The translations under genes and the position numbers were made by a program. A DNA stretch of 64,000 bases, from NCBI RefSeq assembly GCF_022662375.1, contig NZ_JAKNQL010000008.1:186001-250000 (forward strand). The letters are read 5' to 3'. This document shows positions 34,150 through 42,281 of the stretch, piece by piece. Position 1 is the first letter of the stretch. Each line of letters starts with the position of its first letter. Source of the stretch: Pseudomonas sp. CROZ-RG-20F-R04-15. Lineage in GTDB: Bacteria; Pseudomonadota; Gammaproteobacteria; Pseudomonadales; Pseudomonadaceae. A model generated the notes under the pieces. It made no database searches. It was not told where the DNA came from and saw only the letters and a list, made by a program, of their open reading frames with translations.

Positions 34150-35784
34150 ATGAACGACAACCTGATTGAAATTCGCGATCTGCGCGTGGCCTTCGCCGGG
34201 GAGGCAGTGGTGCATGGTTTGAACCTCGATATTCGCCGGGGCGAGTGCCTGGCACTGGTTGGTGAATCCGGCTCGGGCAAGTCAGTGACCGCGCATTCGA
34301 TCCTGCGTTTGTTGCCGGGCAAGAACGTCAGCAGCAGCGGCGCGATCCGCTATAACGGCGTGGACTTATTGCACGCCAGCGAGCAGCAGATGCGTGGCTT
34401 GCGTGGCAATCGCATTGCGATGATTTTTCAGGAGCCGATGACCTCGCTCAATCCGTTGCACACGGTGGAAAAGCAGGTCAGCGAAGTGCTGGAGATTCAC
34501 AAAGGTCTGAAGGGCCGCGCTGCCCGCGAACGGACGTTGGAGTTGCTGGAGCTGGTCGGTATTCGCCAGCCATTGCAGCGTTTGAAAGCCTATCCGCATC
34601 AGCTCTCCGGTGGGCAGCGGCAACGAGTGATGATTGCGATGGCGCTGGCCAACGAGCCGGAACTGTTGATCGCCGATGAGCCGACCACGGCGCTGGATGT
34701 CACGGTGCAGCAGAAGATTCTCGAGTTGCTGATCGAGTTGCAGCAACGGCTGGGCATGTCGCTGCTATTGATCAGTCATGACCTCAATCTGGTGCGGCGC
34801 ATTGCGCAGCGGGTGTGCGTGATGCGCCATGGCGAGATTGTTGAGCAGGCCGATTGCGAAGCGCTGTTTCGGGCGCCGCAGCATCCTTACAGTCGTTTGC
34901 TGATCGAGGCCGAACCGAGCGGTGCGCCGGTGCCGAGTGAATACGATCACAACCTGCTCGAAGTCGATGATTTGAAGGTGTGGTTTCCGTTGCCCAAAGC
35001 GCTGTTCAGCCGGCAGCAGGATTACATCAAAGCGGTGGACGGGGTCAGTTTCACCCTGCAACGGGGCAAGACCTTGGGGATTGTTGGCGAGTCGGGTTCG
35101 GGCAAATCAACGTTGGGTCAGGCGATCCTGCGGCTGGTCGAATCCGAGGGCAATATCCGTTTTGGCAACAAGCAACTCAGCCTGCTCAATCAACGCTTGA
35201 TGCGGCCGTTGCGGCGGCAGATTCAAGTGGTGTTTCAGGATCCGTTCGGCAGCCTCAGCCCACGGATGTCGGTGCAGCAGATCATTGCCGAAGGCTTGCT
35301 GACTCACGGTATCGGTACCGAGGCCGAGCGGGAGGCGGCGGTGATTCGCGTATTGGAGGAAGTCGGCCTCGACCCGCAGAGCCGCCATCGTTATCCCCAC
35401 GAGTTTTCCGGTGGCCAGCGCCAGCGCATTTCCATCGCCCGCGCACTGGTGCTGGAACCGGCGCTGATTCTGCTCGACGAACCGACTTCGGCGCTGGATC
35501 GTACGGTGCAAAAGCAGGTGGTGGAGTTGCTGCGGCAACTACAAATCAAACATGGGCTGACCTATTTGTTTATCAGCCATGATCTGGCGGTGGTGCATGC
35601 GTTGGCGCATGACTTGATGGTGATCAAGGATGGCAAGGTGGTGGAGCAGGGTTCGTCGCGGGAAATCTTTGCCGCGCCCAAACATCCCTACACCCAGGAA
35701 CTCCTGAATGCCTCCGGCCTAAAGCCAGACAAAAATCCTTGTGGGAGCGAGCCTGCTCGCGAATACGGTGTGTCAGTTACATAA
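34150..35784 (+). CDS. yejF: Double ATPase of the peptide ABC transporter, YejF-like, with REP-encoded tail
   Basis: 544 residues with two complete ABC ATPases in one chain, as in YejF. Walker A GESGSGKS at 38-45 and 313-320, signatures LSGGQRQR (152) and FSGGQRQR, Walker [13 protein letters not shown] and [12 protein letters not shown], and His switches LISHD and FISHD. GGAG precedes the ATG at 34150. Oddity: the native end near [16 protein letters not shown] is followed by about 16 residues ([16 protein letters not shown]) encoded by the REP element itself (from 35741), so the stop codon lies inside the REP doublet. The ATPase core should be unaffected. Confidence 0.93.
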   Translation: MNDNLIEIRDLRVAFAGEAVVHGLNLDIRRGECLALVGESGSGKSVTAHSILRLLPGKNVSSSGAIRYNGVDLLHASEQQMRGLRGNRIAMIFQEPMTSLNPLHTVEKQVSEVLEIHKGLKGRAARERTLELLELVGIRQPLQRLKAYPHQLSGGQRQRVMIAMALANEPELLIADEPTTALDVTVQQKILELLIELQQRLGMSLLLISHDLNLVRRIAQRVCVMRHGEIVEQADCEALFRAPQHPYSRLLIEAEPSGAPVPSEYDHNLLEVDDLKVWFPLPKALFSRQQDYIKAVDGVSFTLQRGKTLGIVGESGSGKSTLGQAILRLVESEGNIRFGNKQLSLLNQRLMRPLRRQIQVVFQDPFGSLSPRMSVQQIIAEGLLTHGIGTEAEREAAVIRVLEEVGLDPQSRHRYPHEFSGGQRQRISIARALVLEPALILLDEPTSALDRTVQKQVVELLRQLQIKHGLTYLFISHDLAVVHALAHDLMVIKDGKVVEQGSSREIFAAPKHPYTQELLNASGLKPDKNPCGSEPAREYGVSVT

Positions 35785-35832
35785 GTGCTGGCTGACCCGG
35801 CGCCTTCGCGAGCAGGCTCGCTCCCACAGGGG
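35738..35832. repeat. REP doublet overlapping the 3' end of yejF
   Basis: The left arm begins at 35741 inside the yejF reading frame and the right arm ends near 35831. The yejF stop (35782-35784) lies between the arms. Confidence 0.9.
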
Positions 35833-35952
35833 TTATCGTCGGGTTTGAAATTTATTTTTCGGGCACTGCATCCAAACGCCTCCGCCACGGGTAGTCCCTG
35901 TAACAGCCCGCTTCGGCTGCCAGCGATCTACCCTTTTCGGAGAAACATACTG

Positions 35953-36474
35953 ATGAACATCACCCAGTTGATCTGCCTCACCGGTTTGCTCACCGCCAGC
36001 GCCTCAACCTTCGCCCAAAGCAGTTATCCCGACGCGATCAAAGTCCCGGACGGCCACAAGATCGCGATGGAGACCACCGGGGTCGGCGAGATCACCTACG
36101 AATGCCGTGACAAAGCCAATACCCCGGGACAGACCGAGTGGACCTTTGTCGGCCCGAAAGCGGTGCTCAATGATCGCAGCGGCAAACAAGTCGGCACTTA
36201 CTTCGGCCCGCCGGCCACCTGGCAGGCCAAGGACGGTTCGAAAGTCACCGGTACGCAATTGGCCGTGGCGCCGTCGACTCCGGGCAACCTGCCCTATCAA
36301 CTGGTCAAGGCCAATCCGGCCGAAGGTAAAGGCGCGATGACGGGTGTGAGTTACATCCAGCGTGTCGCGCTCAAGGGCGGCGTGGCGCCGGGCAGTGAAT
36401 GCACGGCGGCGAACAAGGGCAAGCAGGAAGTGGTGAAGTATCAGGCCGATTACATCTTCTGGGCGGCGAACTGA
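35953..36474 (+). CDS. DUF3455 domain secreted protein
   Basis: 173 residues. A signal peptide (MNITQLICLTGLLTASASTF, cut after FAQ) precedes a DUF3455 domain: DAIKVPDGHKIAMETTGVGE, ITYECRDKANTPGQTEWTFV, then TYFGPPATWQAKDGSKVTG and a conserved Cys in PGSECTAANKGKQE. Function unknown; family members often lie beside ECF sigma/anti-sigma pairs, as here (the sigma gene is 165 bases downstream). The start has GGAG upstream and gives a clean signal peptide. Possibly a target of that sigma factor. Confidence 0.88.
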   Translation: MNITQLICLTGLLTASASTFAQSSYPDAIKVPDGHKIAMETTGVGEITYECRDKANTPGQTEWTFVGPKAVLNDRSGKQVGTYFGPPATWQAKDGSKVTGTQLAVAPSTPGNLPYQLVKANPAEGKGAMTGVSYIQRVALKGGVAPGSECTAANKGKQEVVKYQADYIFWAAN

Positions 36475-36496
36475 TTCCCGGAGTTACCGAGATCCA

Positions 36497-36590
36497 ATGT
36501 GGGAGCGAGCCTGCTCGCGAATGCGGTGGGTCAATCACATAAGTGTTGACTGACCCGACGCCTTCGCGAGCAGGCTCGCTCCCACAGGGG
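36497..36590. repeat. REP doublet (GTGGGAGCGAG family)
   Basis: Inverted REP copies between the DUF3455 gene and the ECF sigma gene. Confidence 0.9.
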
Positions 36591-36639
36591 GCAATTGGGT
36601 TGTCTGGATGTTTGGGGAATGTGAGCTAGATTGCACGAC

Positions 36640-37173
36640 ATGCCTTTAGCCGAATCCACATTCGATTACGAAGCGCGCCTCGCTGCCTGTGCCCGAGGCG
36701 AGCGCGCGGCCCTGCGCGATTTGTATGTGCAGGAAGGCCCGCGTCTGCTCGGCGTGGCCAAGCGGCTGGTGCGCGATACGGCACTGGCGGAGGACATCGT
36801 TCATGAGGCCTTCATCAAGATATGGAACGGCGCTGCGGGGTTTGACCCGGCGCGTGGTTCGGCGCGTGGCTGGATGTTCAGCGTGACCCGGCATCTGGCG
36901 CTCAACCTGCTGCGTGATCACGGGCGGGAAACGCCGTTCAACGAGGCCCACGAAAGCGCTGAGGACGATGACAGCTTCGACGCCTACGCGCATTCGACAC
37001 GCATCCATCATTGTCTTGAACAACTGGAGCCAAAACGCCGCAACTGCATCCTCCACGCCTATGTCGACGGTTACAGTCACGCGCAGATTGCCGCGCGCCT
37101 CGATACGCCGCTGGGCACCGTCAAGGCGTGGATCAAGCGCAGCCTCAATGCGTTGCGGGAGTGCATGGGATGA
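36640..37173 (+). CDS. ECF sigma-70 factor
   Basis: 177 residues. Region 2 (about 20-90) has LYVQEGPRLLGVAKRLVRDT, LAEDIVHEAFIKIW and RGWMFSVTRHLALN. Region 4 (about 125-175) has EPKRRNCILHAYVDGYSHAQ and LDTPLGTVKAWIKRSLNAL, the -35-binding helix. It belongs to the group paired with RskA-like anti-sigma factors and the DUF3455 genes. The ATG at 36640 is used; a TTG at 36631 three codons earlier has the better-placed GTGAG. Translation of the anti-sigma gene overlaps its end by four bases. Confidence 0.92.
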   Translation: MPLAESTFDYEARLAACARGERAALRDLYVQEGPRLLGVAKRLVRDTALAEDIVHEAFIKIWNGAAGFDPARGSARGWMFSVTRHLALNLLRDHGRETPFNEAHESAEDDDSFDAYAHSTRIHHCLEQLEPKRRNCILHAYVDGYSHAQIAARLDTPLGTVKAWIKRSLNALRECMG

Positions 37174-37862
37174 CCAGCGAATCGGCGCAGGAACGTGATG
37201 AACTGGCTGGCGAATATGTGCTTGGCACGCTGCCCGCCGAGCAGCGCATCGAAGTGCAACGGCGCTTGCCGAATGAGCCCGAATTGCGTGCGGCGGTGGA
37301 TGCCTGGGAACGGCGTCTGCTGGAGTTGACCGATCTTGCGCCCGCGCAACAACCGTCGGCGCAGTTGTGGTCGCGCATTGAGCGCAGCCTCGAACGACTC
37401 ACACCGAAAGCGCCATCGACCTCATGGTGGAACCTGCTGCCGCTCTGGCGCGGATTGAGTGCTGCCGGATTGGCCGCCACGTTGATTCTGGGCTCGATCC
37501 TGCTGACCCAGACCACGCCGAAACCGAGTTATCTGGTGGTGCTGGTCGCGCCGCAAGACAAGGCTCCGGGCTGGGTGATCCAGGCGAGCAATTCGCGGGA
37601 GATTCAATTGATTCCGCTGGGTGTGGTCGAAGTACCGGCGGACAAGGCACTGGAATTCTGGACCAAGGCTGATGGCTGGCAAGGGCCGGTATCGCTAGGT
37701 TTGGTCAAGCCTGGACAGGCGTTGTCGGTGCCGCTGGACAAGCTGCCGCCGCTGCAACCGAACCAGTTGTTCGAACTGACACTAGAGGGAGCCAATGGCT
37801 CGCCGATCGGCAAACCGACCGGGCCGATTCAGGCGATCGGGCGCGCGGTGAAGGTGCTGTAA
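37170..37862 (+). CDS. RskA-type membrane anti-sigma factor
   Basis: 230 residues. The cytoplasmic N-domain (RDELAGEYVLGTLPAEQRIE, with the pattern ALVDAWERRLLEL) binds the sigma factor. One membrane helix lies at about 90-112 (GLSAAGLAATLILGSILL). The periplasmic RskA C-domain (SYLVVLVAPQDKAPGWVIQA, LIPLGVVEVPADKALEFWTK) senses the signal. It lacks the HxxxCxxC zinc motif, so it is not a redox ZAS protein. ATGA overlap with the sigma gene gives coupled translation. The signal is unknown. Confidence 0.9.
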   Translation: MTSESAQERDELAGEYVLGTLPAEQRIEVQRRLPNEPELRAAVDAWERRLLELTDLAPAQQPSAQLWSRIERSLERLTPKAPSTSWWNLLPLWRGLSAAGLAATLILGSILLTQTTPKPSYLVVLVAPQDKAPGWVIQASNSREIQLIPLGVVEVPADKALEFWTKADGWQGPVSLGLVKPGQALSVPLDKLPPLQPNQLFELTLEGANGSPIGKPTGPIQAIGRAVKVL

Positions 37863-37994
37863 GGCTCTGCTCTGCGGCTTCTGGCAAACATCATCGGCAT
37901 CGATGTTTACAATCACGGCAATGAAGTTCTCATAAAAAATCCCGGGCGTAACATCTGCTCCATACCAACCAACAACACCCCGGAGCACACCATC

Positions 37995-38357
37995 ATGAAA
38001 CGCCAAACCCTTCTCGGCATCGCTTTCTCGGTCTTCGCTATCAACGCTTTCGCCGCTACCCCGGCCCACACCATGATCGCCGAAGGCGGCTCGGACAAAC
38101 TGATCGAAAGCCGTGTGGCTGAAGGTGGTTCGGATCGTCTGATCGAACGTCGCGTTGCCGAAGGTGGTTCGGATCGTCTGCTCGAACGCCGCGTTGCTGA
38201 AGGTGGTTCGGATCGTCTGATCGAACGCCGCGTTGCTGAAGGTGGTTCGGATCGTCTGATCGAACGCCGCGTTGCTGAAGGTGGCTCGGATCGTCTGATC
38301 GAACGTCGTGTTGCCGAAGGTGGTTCGGATCGTCTGCTCGAACGCCGCGTTGCCTGA
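37995..38357 (+). CDS. Exported tandem-repeat protein (VAEGGSDRLIERR repeats)
   Basis: 120 residues. A signal peptide (MKRQTLLGIAFSVFAINAFA) is followed by a short linker and then seven repeats of 13 residues. The first is a variant (IAEGGSDKLIESR); the others are VAEGGSDR-LI/LL-ERR. The unit in DNA is exactly 39 bases (38076-38348) and nearly identical between copies, so the array amplified or was homogenised recently. Pseudomonas relatives carry the loose label phage infection protein; no function is proven to my knowledge. The mature part is charged and probably helical or disordered, with a dibasic RR at each repeat end. It follows the ECF/anti-sigma genes and ends at an intrinsic terminator. 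Confidence 0.85.
   Translation: MKRQTLLGIAFSVFAINAFAATPAHTMIAEGGSDKLIESRVAEGGSDRLIERRVAEGGSDRLLERRVAEGGSDRLIERRVAEGGSDRLIERRVAEGGSDRLIERRVAEGGSDRLLERRVA
38076..38348 (+). repeat. Seven tandem 39-bp coding repeats
   Basis: Units start at 38076, 38115, 38154, 38193, 38232, 38271 and 38310. The first is diverged; units two to seven differ by only a few bases, mainly the CTG/ATC choice in the LI/LL codon and third positions. Confidence 0.95.
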
Positions 38358-38387
38358 ATGAATGGCTGTAAGCGCAACACCCCAGAG

Positions 38388-38416
38388 AAACCCGGCTCCC
38401 TCAGCCGGGTTTTTTA
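38388..38416 (+). terminator. Intrinsic terminator of the repeat-protein gene
   Basis: ACCCGGCT, five-base loop, AGCCGGGT, then TTTTTT, 32 bases after the stop codon. Confidence 0.9.
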
Positions 38417-38428
38417 TGTCTGTGTGTT

Positions 38429-39520
38429 TTATCCGGCCTTGGCCATGCAGCGTTTGTAGCGCTCGTCCACGCGTTTGGCGAACCAGGCCGTCGTCAGCTT
38501 GCGGGTGATCTTCGGGCTCTGCAGGACGATCCCCGGCAACACCGCACGTGGCAGCTTTTTCCCTTCCGCTTGCTCTGCCAGTTCAAACACCCGTTGATAG
38601 AGTTTGGTCTCTTCGAACTCAAGGGTTTTGCCCTTCTCCAGTTGATCGCGAATGGTCGGGTTGCGCATGCCCAATGACTTGCCGAGGGTGCGCACCGCCA
38701 GTTCAGTACCGCCAGGCATGATCGAGTCGTAGCGAATCAGATCGCCATCGAGTGCCAGCGGGATGCCAGAAGCACGGCTGACTGCATTCTGGAAAGCGGC
38801 ATTGCGGCTGGCGTACCAACCGGCATTGAAATCAGCAAACCGATACAGCGGCTCGCGATAGCTCACCGGATAACCGAGCAAATGCGCGATACCGAAATAC
38901 ATGCCGCCCCGGCGGCTGAAAACCTCGTGGCGGATCGTGCCATCCACCGGGTATGGATAATCCTTGGCGTGCTGCTCGGCAAATTCGATGCTGACCTGCA
39001 TTGGCCCGCCGGTGTGCACCGGGTTGAAGCCGCCGAACAGCGTGCGGCCCATCGGCACCCGGCCGATGAAGTCGTCGAAAATGCCACTGAGCTCTTTTTC
39101 ACTGCGCGCCGCGCTCAGGCGATCACTGTAGGTCTTGCCGTTGGTTGAGCGCACTTGCAGCGCGCCGCTGACCAACAGGCTGGGGATATGCACTTTGGCG
39201 GCACGACGGTCGATTTCGTCGCGGGCGATTTTGCCCAGGCCGGGCACGGTGGGATCGGCCTGAAAGGTGGATTCCTGTTCGGCAACGGCCAGTACCGAAC
39301 ACAGATTCTGTGTGGTCGGGCTGATGTTCTGCGCGGCAAATGCGGCGTAGATATCGGTGGCCCAGCCTTGGCGATCAGCGGTCTTGGCCGGCATCAGCCG
39401 GACGATCTCAGCCTTCACTTCAGCAGGCGCACGGGGCACCGGTTCCTGGCTGCGCTGCCCGGCGCAACCGGCGAGCACCAGCAGTGCGGCGAAGGTGATC
39501 GGTAATCGAAAGTTTTGCAT
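38429..39520 (-). CDS. DUF1615 family lipoprotein
   Basis: 363 residues. Lipoprotein signal MQNFRLPITFAALLVLAGC (lipobox LAGC). The DUF1615 body has ATDIYAAFAAQNISPTTQNL, VLAVAEQESTFQADPTVPGL, FGGFNPVHTGGPMQVSIEFA and GGMYFGIAHLLGYP. The conserved QES near residue 88 and the fold type suggest similarity to lysozyme-like enzymes acting on the cell wall, but activity is not established. Located in the envelope. Convergent with the repeat-protein gene. Confidence 0.88.
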   Translation of the reverse strand: MQNFRLPITFAALLVLAGCAGQRSQEPVPRAPAEVKAEIVRLMPAKTADRQGWATDIYAAFAAQNISPTTQNLCSVLAVAEQESTFQADPTVPGLGKIARDEIDRRAAKVHIPSLLVSGALQVRSTNGKTYSDRLSAARSEKELSGIFDDFIGRVPMGRTLFGGFNPVHTGGPMQVSIEFAEQHAKDYPYPVDGTIRHEVFSRRGGMYFGIAHLLGYPVSYREPLYRFADFNAGWYASRNAAFQNAVSRASGIPLALDGDLIRYDSIMPGGTELAVRTLGKSLGMRNPTIRDQLEKGKTLEFEETKLYQRVFELAEQAEGKKLPRAVLPGIVLQSPKITRKLTTAWFAKRVDERYKRCMAKAG

Positions 39521-39565
39521 GAAGCTTTATCCAGTCCGTTAAGCCCGAACCACCATACACAATCC

Positions 39566-39593
39566 GTGCAGGAGCTGCCGCAGGCTCCTGCAC
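39566..39593. repeat. Short perfect hairpin GTGCAGGAGC/GCTCCTGCAC
   Basis: Ten-base perfect arms with an eight-base spacer, in the divergent region between the DUF1615 gene and the siderophore receptor gene. It is probably a REP fragment of the CTGCCGCAGG kind. Confidence 0.6.
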
Positions 39594-39644
39594 AGGAATG
39601 CGGGTATTGAAGGGGTGATGACAAACTGATTGCAAAACGTTACT

Positions 39645-39663
39645 GAGAAAATCTATCATTTGC
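39645..39663. promoter_or_regulatory. Possible Fur box before the siderophore receptor
   Basis: GAGAAAATCTATCATTTGC matches the 19-base Fur consensus at 11 of 19 positions by my count, with the ATCATT core. It lies 78 bases before the receptor start. Weak by itself; supported by the gene it precedes. Confidence 0.35.
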
Positions 39664-39740
39664 ACCTGGAGTCGCATTTGCGCAAGGAGTTCCGCGCCGC
39701 CCTTACTTTTCCAACCGGCCGCGCGCCTCCAGGTCCCTAC

Positions 39741-41945
39741 ATGCCCGCTTCAGCTCGACTCGCCGTCCCGTTTCGCCCGACGCTTCTCGCCCTGCTGTGC
39801 TCCCTGACTGTCACCGCCCACGCCGCCGAAGGCGATACCAAGGCGTTGGTGCTGGACGACGTCAACGTCAACGCTCAGGCCCTGACGCCTGACGCCCTGC
39901 CCCCGGTTTACTCGGGGGGTCAGGTCGCCCGTGGCGGCCAGCTCGGCGTGCTGGGTAATCAGGACATGATGGACGTGCCGTTCAGCGCCGCCTCCTATAC
40001 CGAGCAACTGATTCAGGATCAACAGGCCGAAGACGTCGCCGACGTGTTGCTCAACGATTCGTCGGTACGTCAGGCCTCGGGTTTCTCCAACCAGGCGCAG
40101 GTGTTCATGATCCGCGGCTTGCCGCTGAGCGGCGACGACATTTCCTATAACGGCCTGTACGGCGTGCTGCCACGGCAGATCATTTCCACCGACGCGCTGG
40201 AGCGCGTGGAAGTGTTCAAAGGCCCGAACGCCTTTATCAACGGTGTGACCCCGACCGGCTCCGGCATCGGCGGCGGCGTCAACCTGCAACCGAAACGCGC
40301 CGGCGATGTGCCGCTGCGTCGTTACACCACCGACATCAACAGCGAAGGCCGCATCGGTCAGCACTTCGACATCGGCCAGCGCTTCGGTGAAGACAACCGC
40401 TTCGGCGCACGGATCAACCTGTCCCAGCGCGAAGGTGACACCGGTATCGATCACGAGAACCAGCGCTCGAAACTGTTCGCCATCGGCCTCGACTATCGCG
40501 GTGATGCCCTGCGCATCTCTGGCGACTTCGCCTATCAGAAAGAACGCGTCAACGGTGGCCGCAACTCGGTCAACCTCGGCACTGCCACGCACATTCCCGA
40601 CGCGCCATCGGCCGACACCAACTACGCGCCGAAGTGGGGCTACACCGACATCGAAGACACCTTCGGCATGCTCCGCGCCGAGTACGACCTGAACGATAAC
40701 TGGACCGCCTACGCGGCCGGCGGCGCCAAGCACACCCGCGAAGTCGGGCGCTACAACTCGACCACCCTGGTCGGCAACAACGGTGCTTCGTTCACCACTG
40801 GCTCGTTCATTCCCCACGATGAAGACAACACCAGTGTCATGGCCGGCCTCAACGGCAAATTCGATACCGGTCCGGTCAGCCACAAGCTCAACTTCGGCCT
40901 GACCGGGATCTGGACCGAACAGCGCAGCGCCTATGATTTCGACCTGACCAAGTACGCCAACAACATCTACCACCCGGTACAGACGCCGTCACCGGTGGGC
41001 AATTTTGCCGGCGGCGATGTGAATGATCCGGGCATTGTCGGCAAGACCTTCAACCGCAGCATCGCGCTTTCCGACACCCTCGGTTTCTTCGATGATCGCC
41101 TGCTCGTCACCGCCGGCCTGCGCCGCCAGCAACTGGTGGTGCAAGGTTACAACTATGCCAGTTGGGGCAGCGGCGATCGCAAGTCGAGCTACGACGAATC
41201 GATCACCACCCCGGTCTACGGCGTGGTGTTCAAGCCGTGGGAACACGTGTCGTTCTACGCCAACCACATCGAAGGCCTGGCCCAGGGCCCGACCTCGCCG
41301 ACCAGCACCGGCGGCTTTCGCGTGACCAACGGCAACGAAGTCTACGCACCGGCGCGCTCGAAGCAGACCGAAGTGGGAGTGAAAGTCGACATGGGCACTT
41401 ACGGCGCCAGCCTCGGTGTCTATCGCATCGAACAGCCGAGCGACGGCTACTGCAACATCGACAGTGCGACCACCTGCACCTACGTGCGTGAAGGCGAACA
41501 GGTCAACAAAGGCGTGGAAATGAACGTGTTCGGCGAGCCGATCAATGGTCTGCGCCTGATCAGCGGCTTGACCCTGATGGACACCGAACTGAAGAACACC
41601 CTCAACGGCGCCAACGACGGCAACCGTGCGATCGGCGTGCCGACCTTCCAGTTCAACGCTGGTGCGGATTGGGACGTGCCCGGCCTGCAAGGTGTCGCGT
41701 TGAATGCGCGGATGCTGCGTACCGGCGGTCAATATGCCGATGCGGCGAACAACCTCAGCCTGCCGACCTGGAACCGCTTCGATGCGGGTGCGCGTTATGC
41801 GTTCAAGGTCTCGGAGAAGGACGTGACGTTGCGTTTGGGCGTGGAGAATCTGGCGAACAAGAAGTACTGGGAATCGGCTCAGGGTGGTTATCTGACGCAG
41901 GGTGAACCGCGGGTTGCCAAGTTGTCCGGCACTATCGATTTCTAA
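39741..41945 (+). CDS. TonB-dependent siderophore receptor
   Basis: 734 residues. A signal peptide ends near AHAAEG. The plug has QDQQAEDVADVLLNDSSVRQ, VFMIRGLPLSGDDISYNGLY and VEVFKGPNAFINGVTPTGSG, the classical siderophore receptor pattern (FhuA/FoxA/Fiu-like, IRG box). The barrel has the second signature near RSKQTEVGVKVDM and ends with ...GTIDF, a terminal Phe. No N-terminal STN signalling domain. The ligand is unknown, probably a ferric siderophore made by other species. The ATG at 39741 gives a proper signal peptide. A weak Fur box lies upstream. It depends on a TonB system, perhaps not the one at 25.1 kb. Confidence 0.92.
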   Translation: MPASARLAVPFRPTLLALLCSLTVTAHAAEGDTKALVLDDVNVNAQALTPDALPPVYSGGQVARGGQLGVLGNQDMMDVPFSAASYTEQLIQDQQAEDVADVLLNDSSVRQASGFSNQAQVFMIRGLPLSGDDISYNGLYGVLPRQIISTDALERVEVFKGPNAFINGVTPTGSGIGGGVNLQPKRAGDVPLRRYTTDINSEGRIGQHFDIGQRFGEDNRFGARINLSQREGDTGIDHENQRSKLFAIGLDYRGDALRISGDFAYQKERVNGGRNSVNLGTATHIPDAPSADTNYAPKWGYTDIEDTFGMLRAEYDLNDNWTAYAAGGAKHTREVGRYNSTTLVGNNGASFTTGSFIPHDEDNTSVMAGLNGKFDTGPVSHKLNFGLTGIWTEQRSAYDFDLTKYANNIYHPVQTPSPVGNFAGGDVNDPGIVGKTFNRSIALSDTLGFFDDRLLVTAGLRRQQLVVQGYNYASWGSGDRKSSYDESITTPVYGVVFKPWEHVSFYANHIEGLAQGPTSPTSTGGFRVTNGNEVYAPARSKQTEVGVKVDMGTYGASLGVYRIEQPSDGYCNIDSATTCTYVREGEQVNKGVEMNVFGEPINGLRLISGLTLMDTELKNTLNGANDGNRAIGVPTFQFNAGADWDVPGLQGVALNARMLRTGGQYADAANNLSLPTWNRFDAGARYAFKVSEKDVTLRLGVENLANKKYWESAQGGYLTQGEPRVAKLSGTIDF

Positions 41946-41953
41946 CGCTGAAA

Positions 41954-41991
41954 AGCCCCTCACCCTAGCCCTCTCCCGGAGGGAGAGGGGA
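41954..41991. repeat. CCCTCACCC/GAGGGAGAGGGG repeat, left copy, second locus
   Basis: Nearly identical to 1611-1648 including the ACTGATTG that follows. It lies just after the receptor stop codon. Confidence 0.75.
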
Positions 41992-42068
41992 CTGATTGCG
42001 GTGTTCTTTCGAGTTACGCCGACGTGTGCCATCGCGTCGAACTCAGGTTCTGAAAGGCCCCCAATCGG

Positions 42069-42130
42069 CTCCCTTTCCCTCTCGCCCCCTTGGGGGCGGT
42101 CCGACGTTTCGGGAGGGCTGGGGTGAGGGG
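42069..42130. repeat. CCCTCACCC repeat, right copy with an extra hairpin inside
   Basis: The inverted partner of 41954-41991, ending GGGCTGGGGTGAGGGG. Its centre is expanded by a GCCCCCTTGGGGGC palindrome and about ten more bases compared with 1797-1832. Confidence 0.65.
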
Positions 42131-42170
42131 GTAAATTTCACTGTCACCAGAATTTCCTGCCGAACATCCA

Positions 42171-42208
42171 AAAAAGGCCCCACAGCCTCACCACTGCGGG
42201 GCCTTTTT
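42171..42208. terminator. Bidirectional intrinsic terminator
   Basis: AAAAAGGCCCC and GGGGCCTTTTT, an 11-bp stem with a 16-base loop and A/T runs on both sides. It probably ends the receptor transcript. Confidence 0.85.
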
Positions 42209-42281
42209 CCGTCTGGCCGATCCACTGGCCACCCTCGCCTGCTGATCCATACTTGCTGCACAGCAAACGGAGGACAGGCCC

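Noticed and set aside
35898..35930. ECF-type promoter TGTAAC before the DUF3455 gene
   Set aside because: A TGTAAC and a similar CGTAAC before the repeat-protein gene (37947) can be seen, but the spacing to any shared -10 differs and nothing like it precedes the sigma gene. Too weak to list.
38076..38348. CRISPR-like array
   Set aside because: The regular repeats have no spacers and are in-frame coding units of 39 bases.
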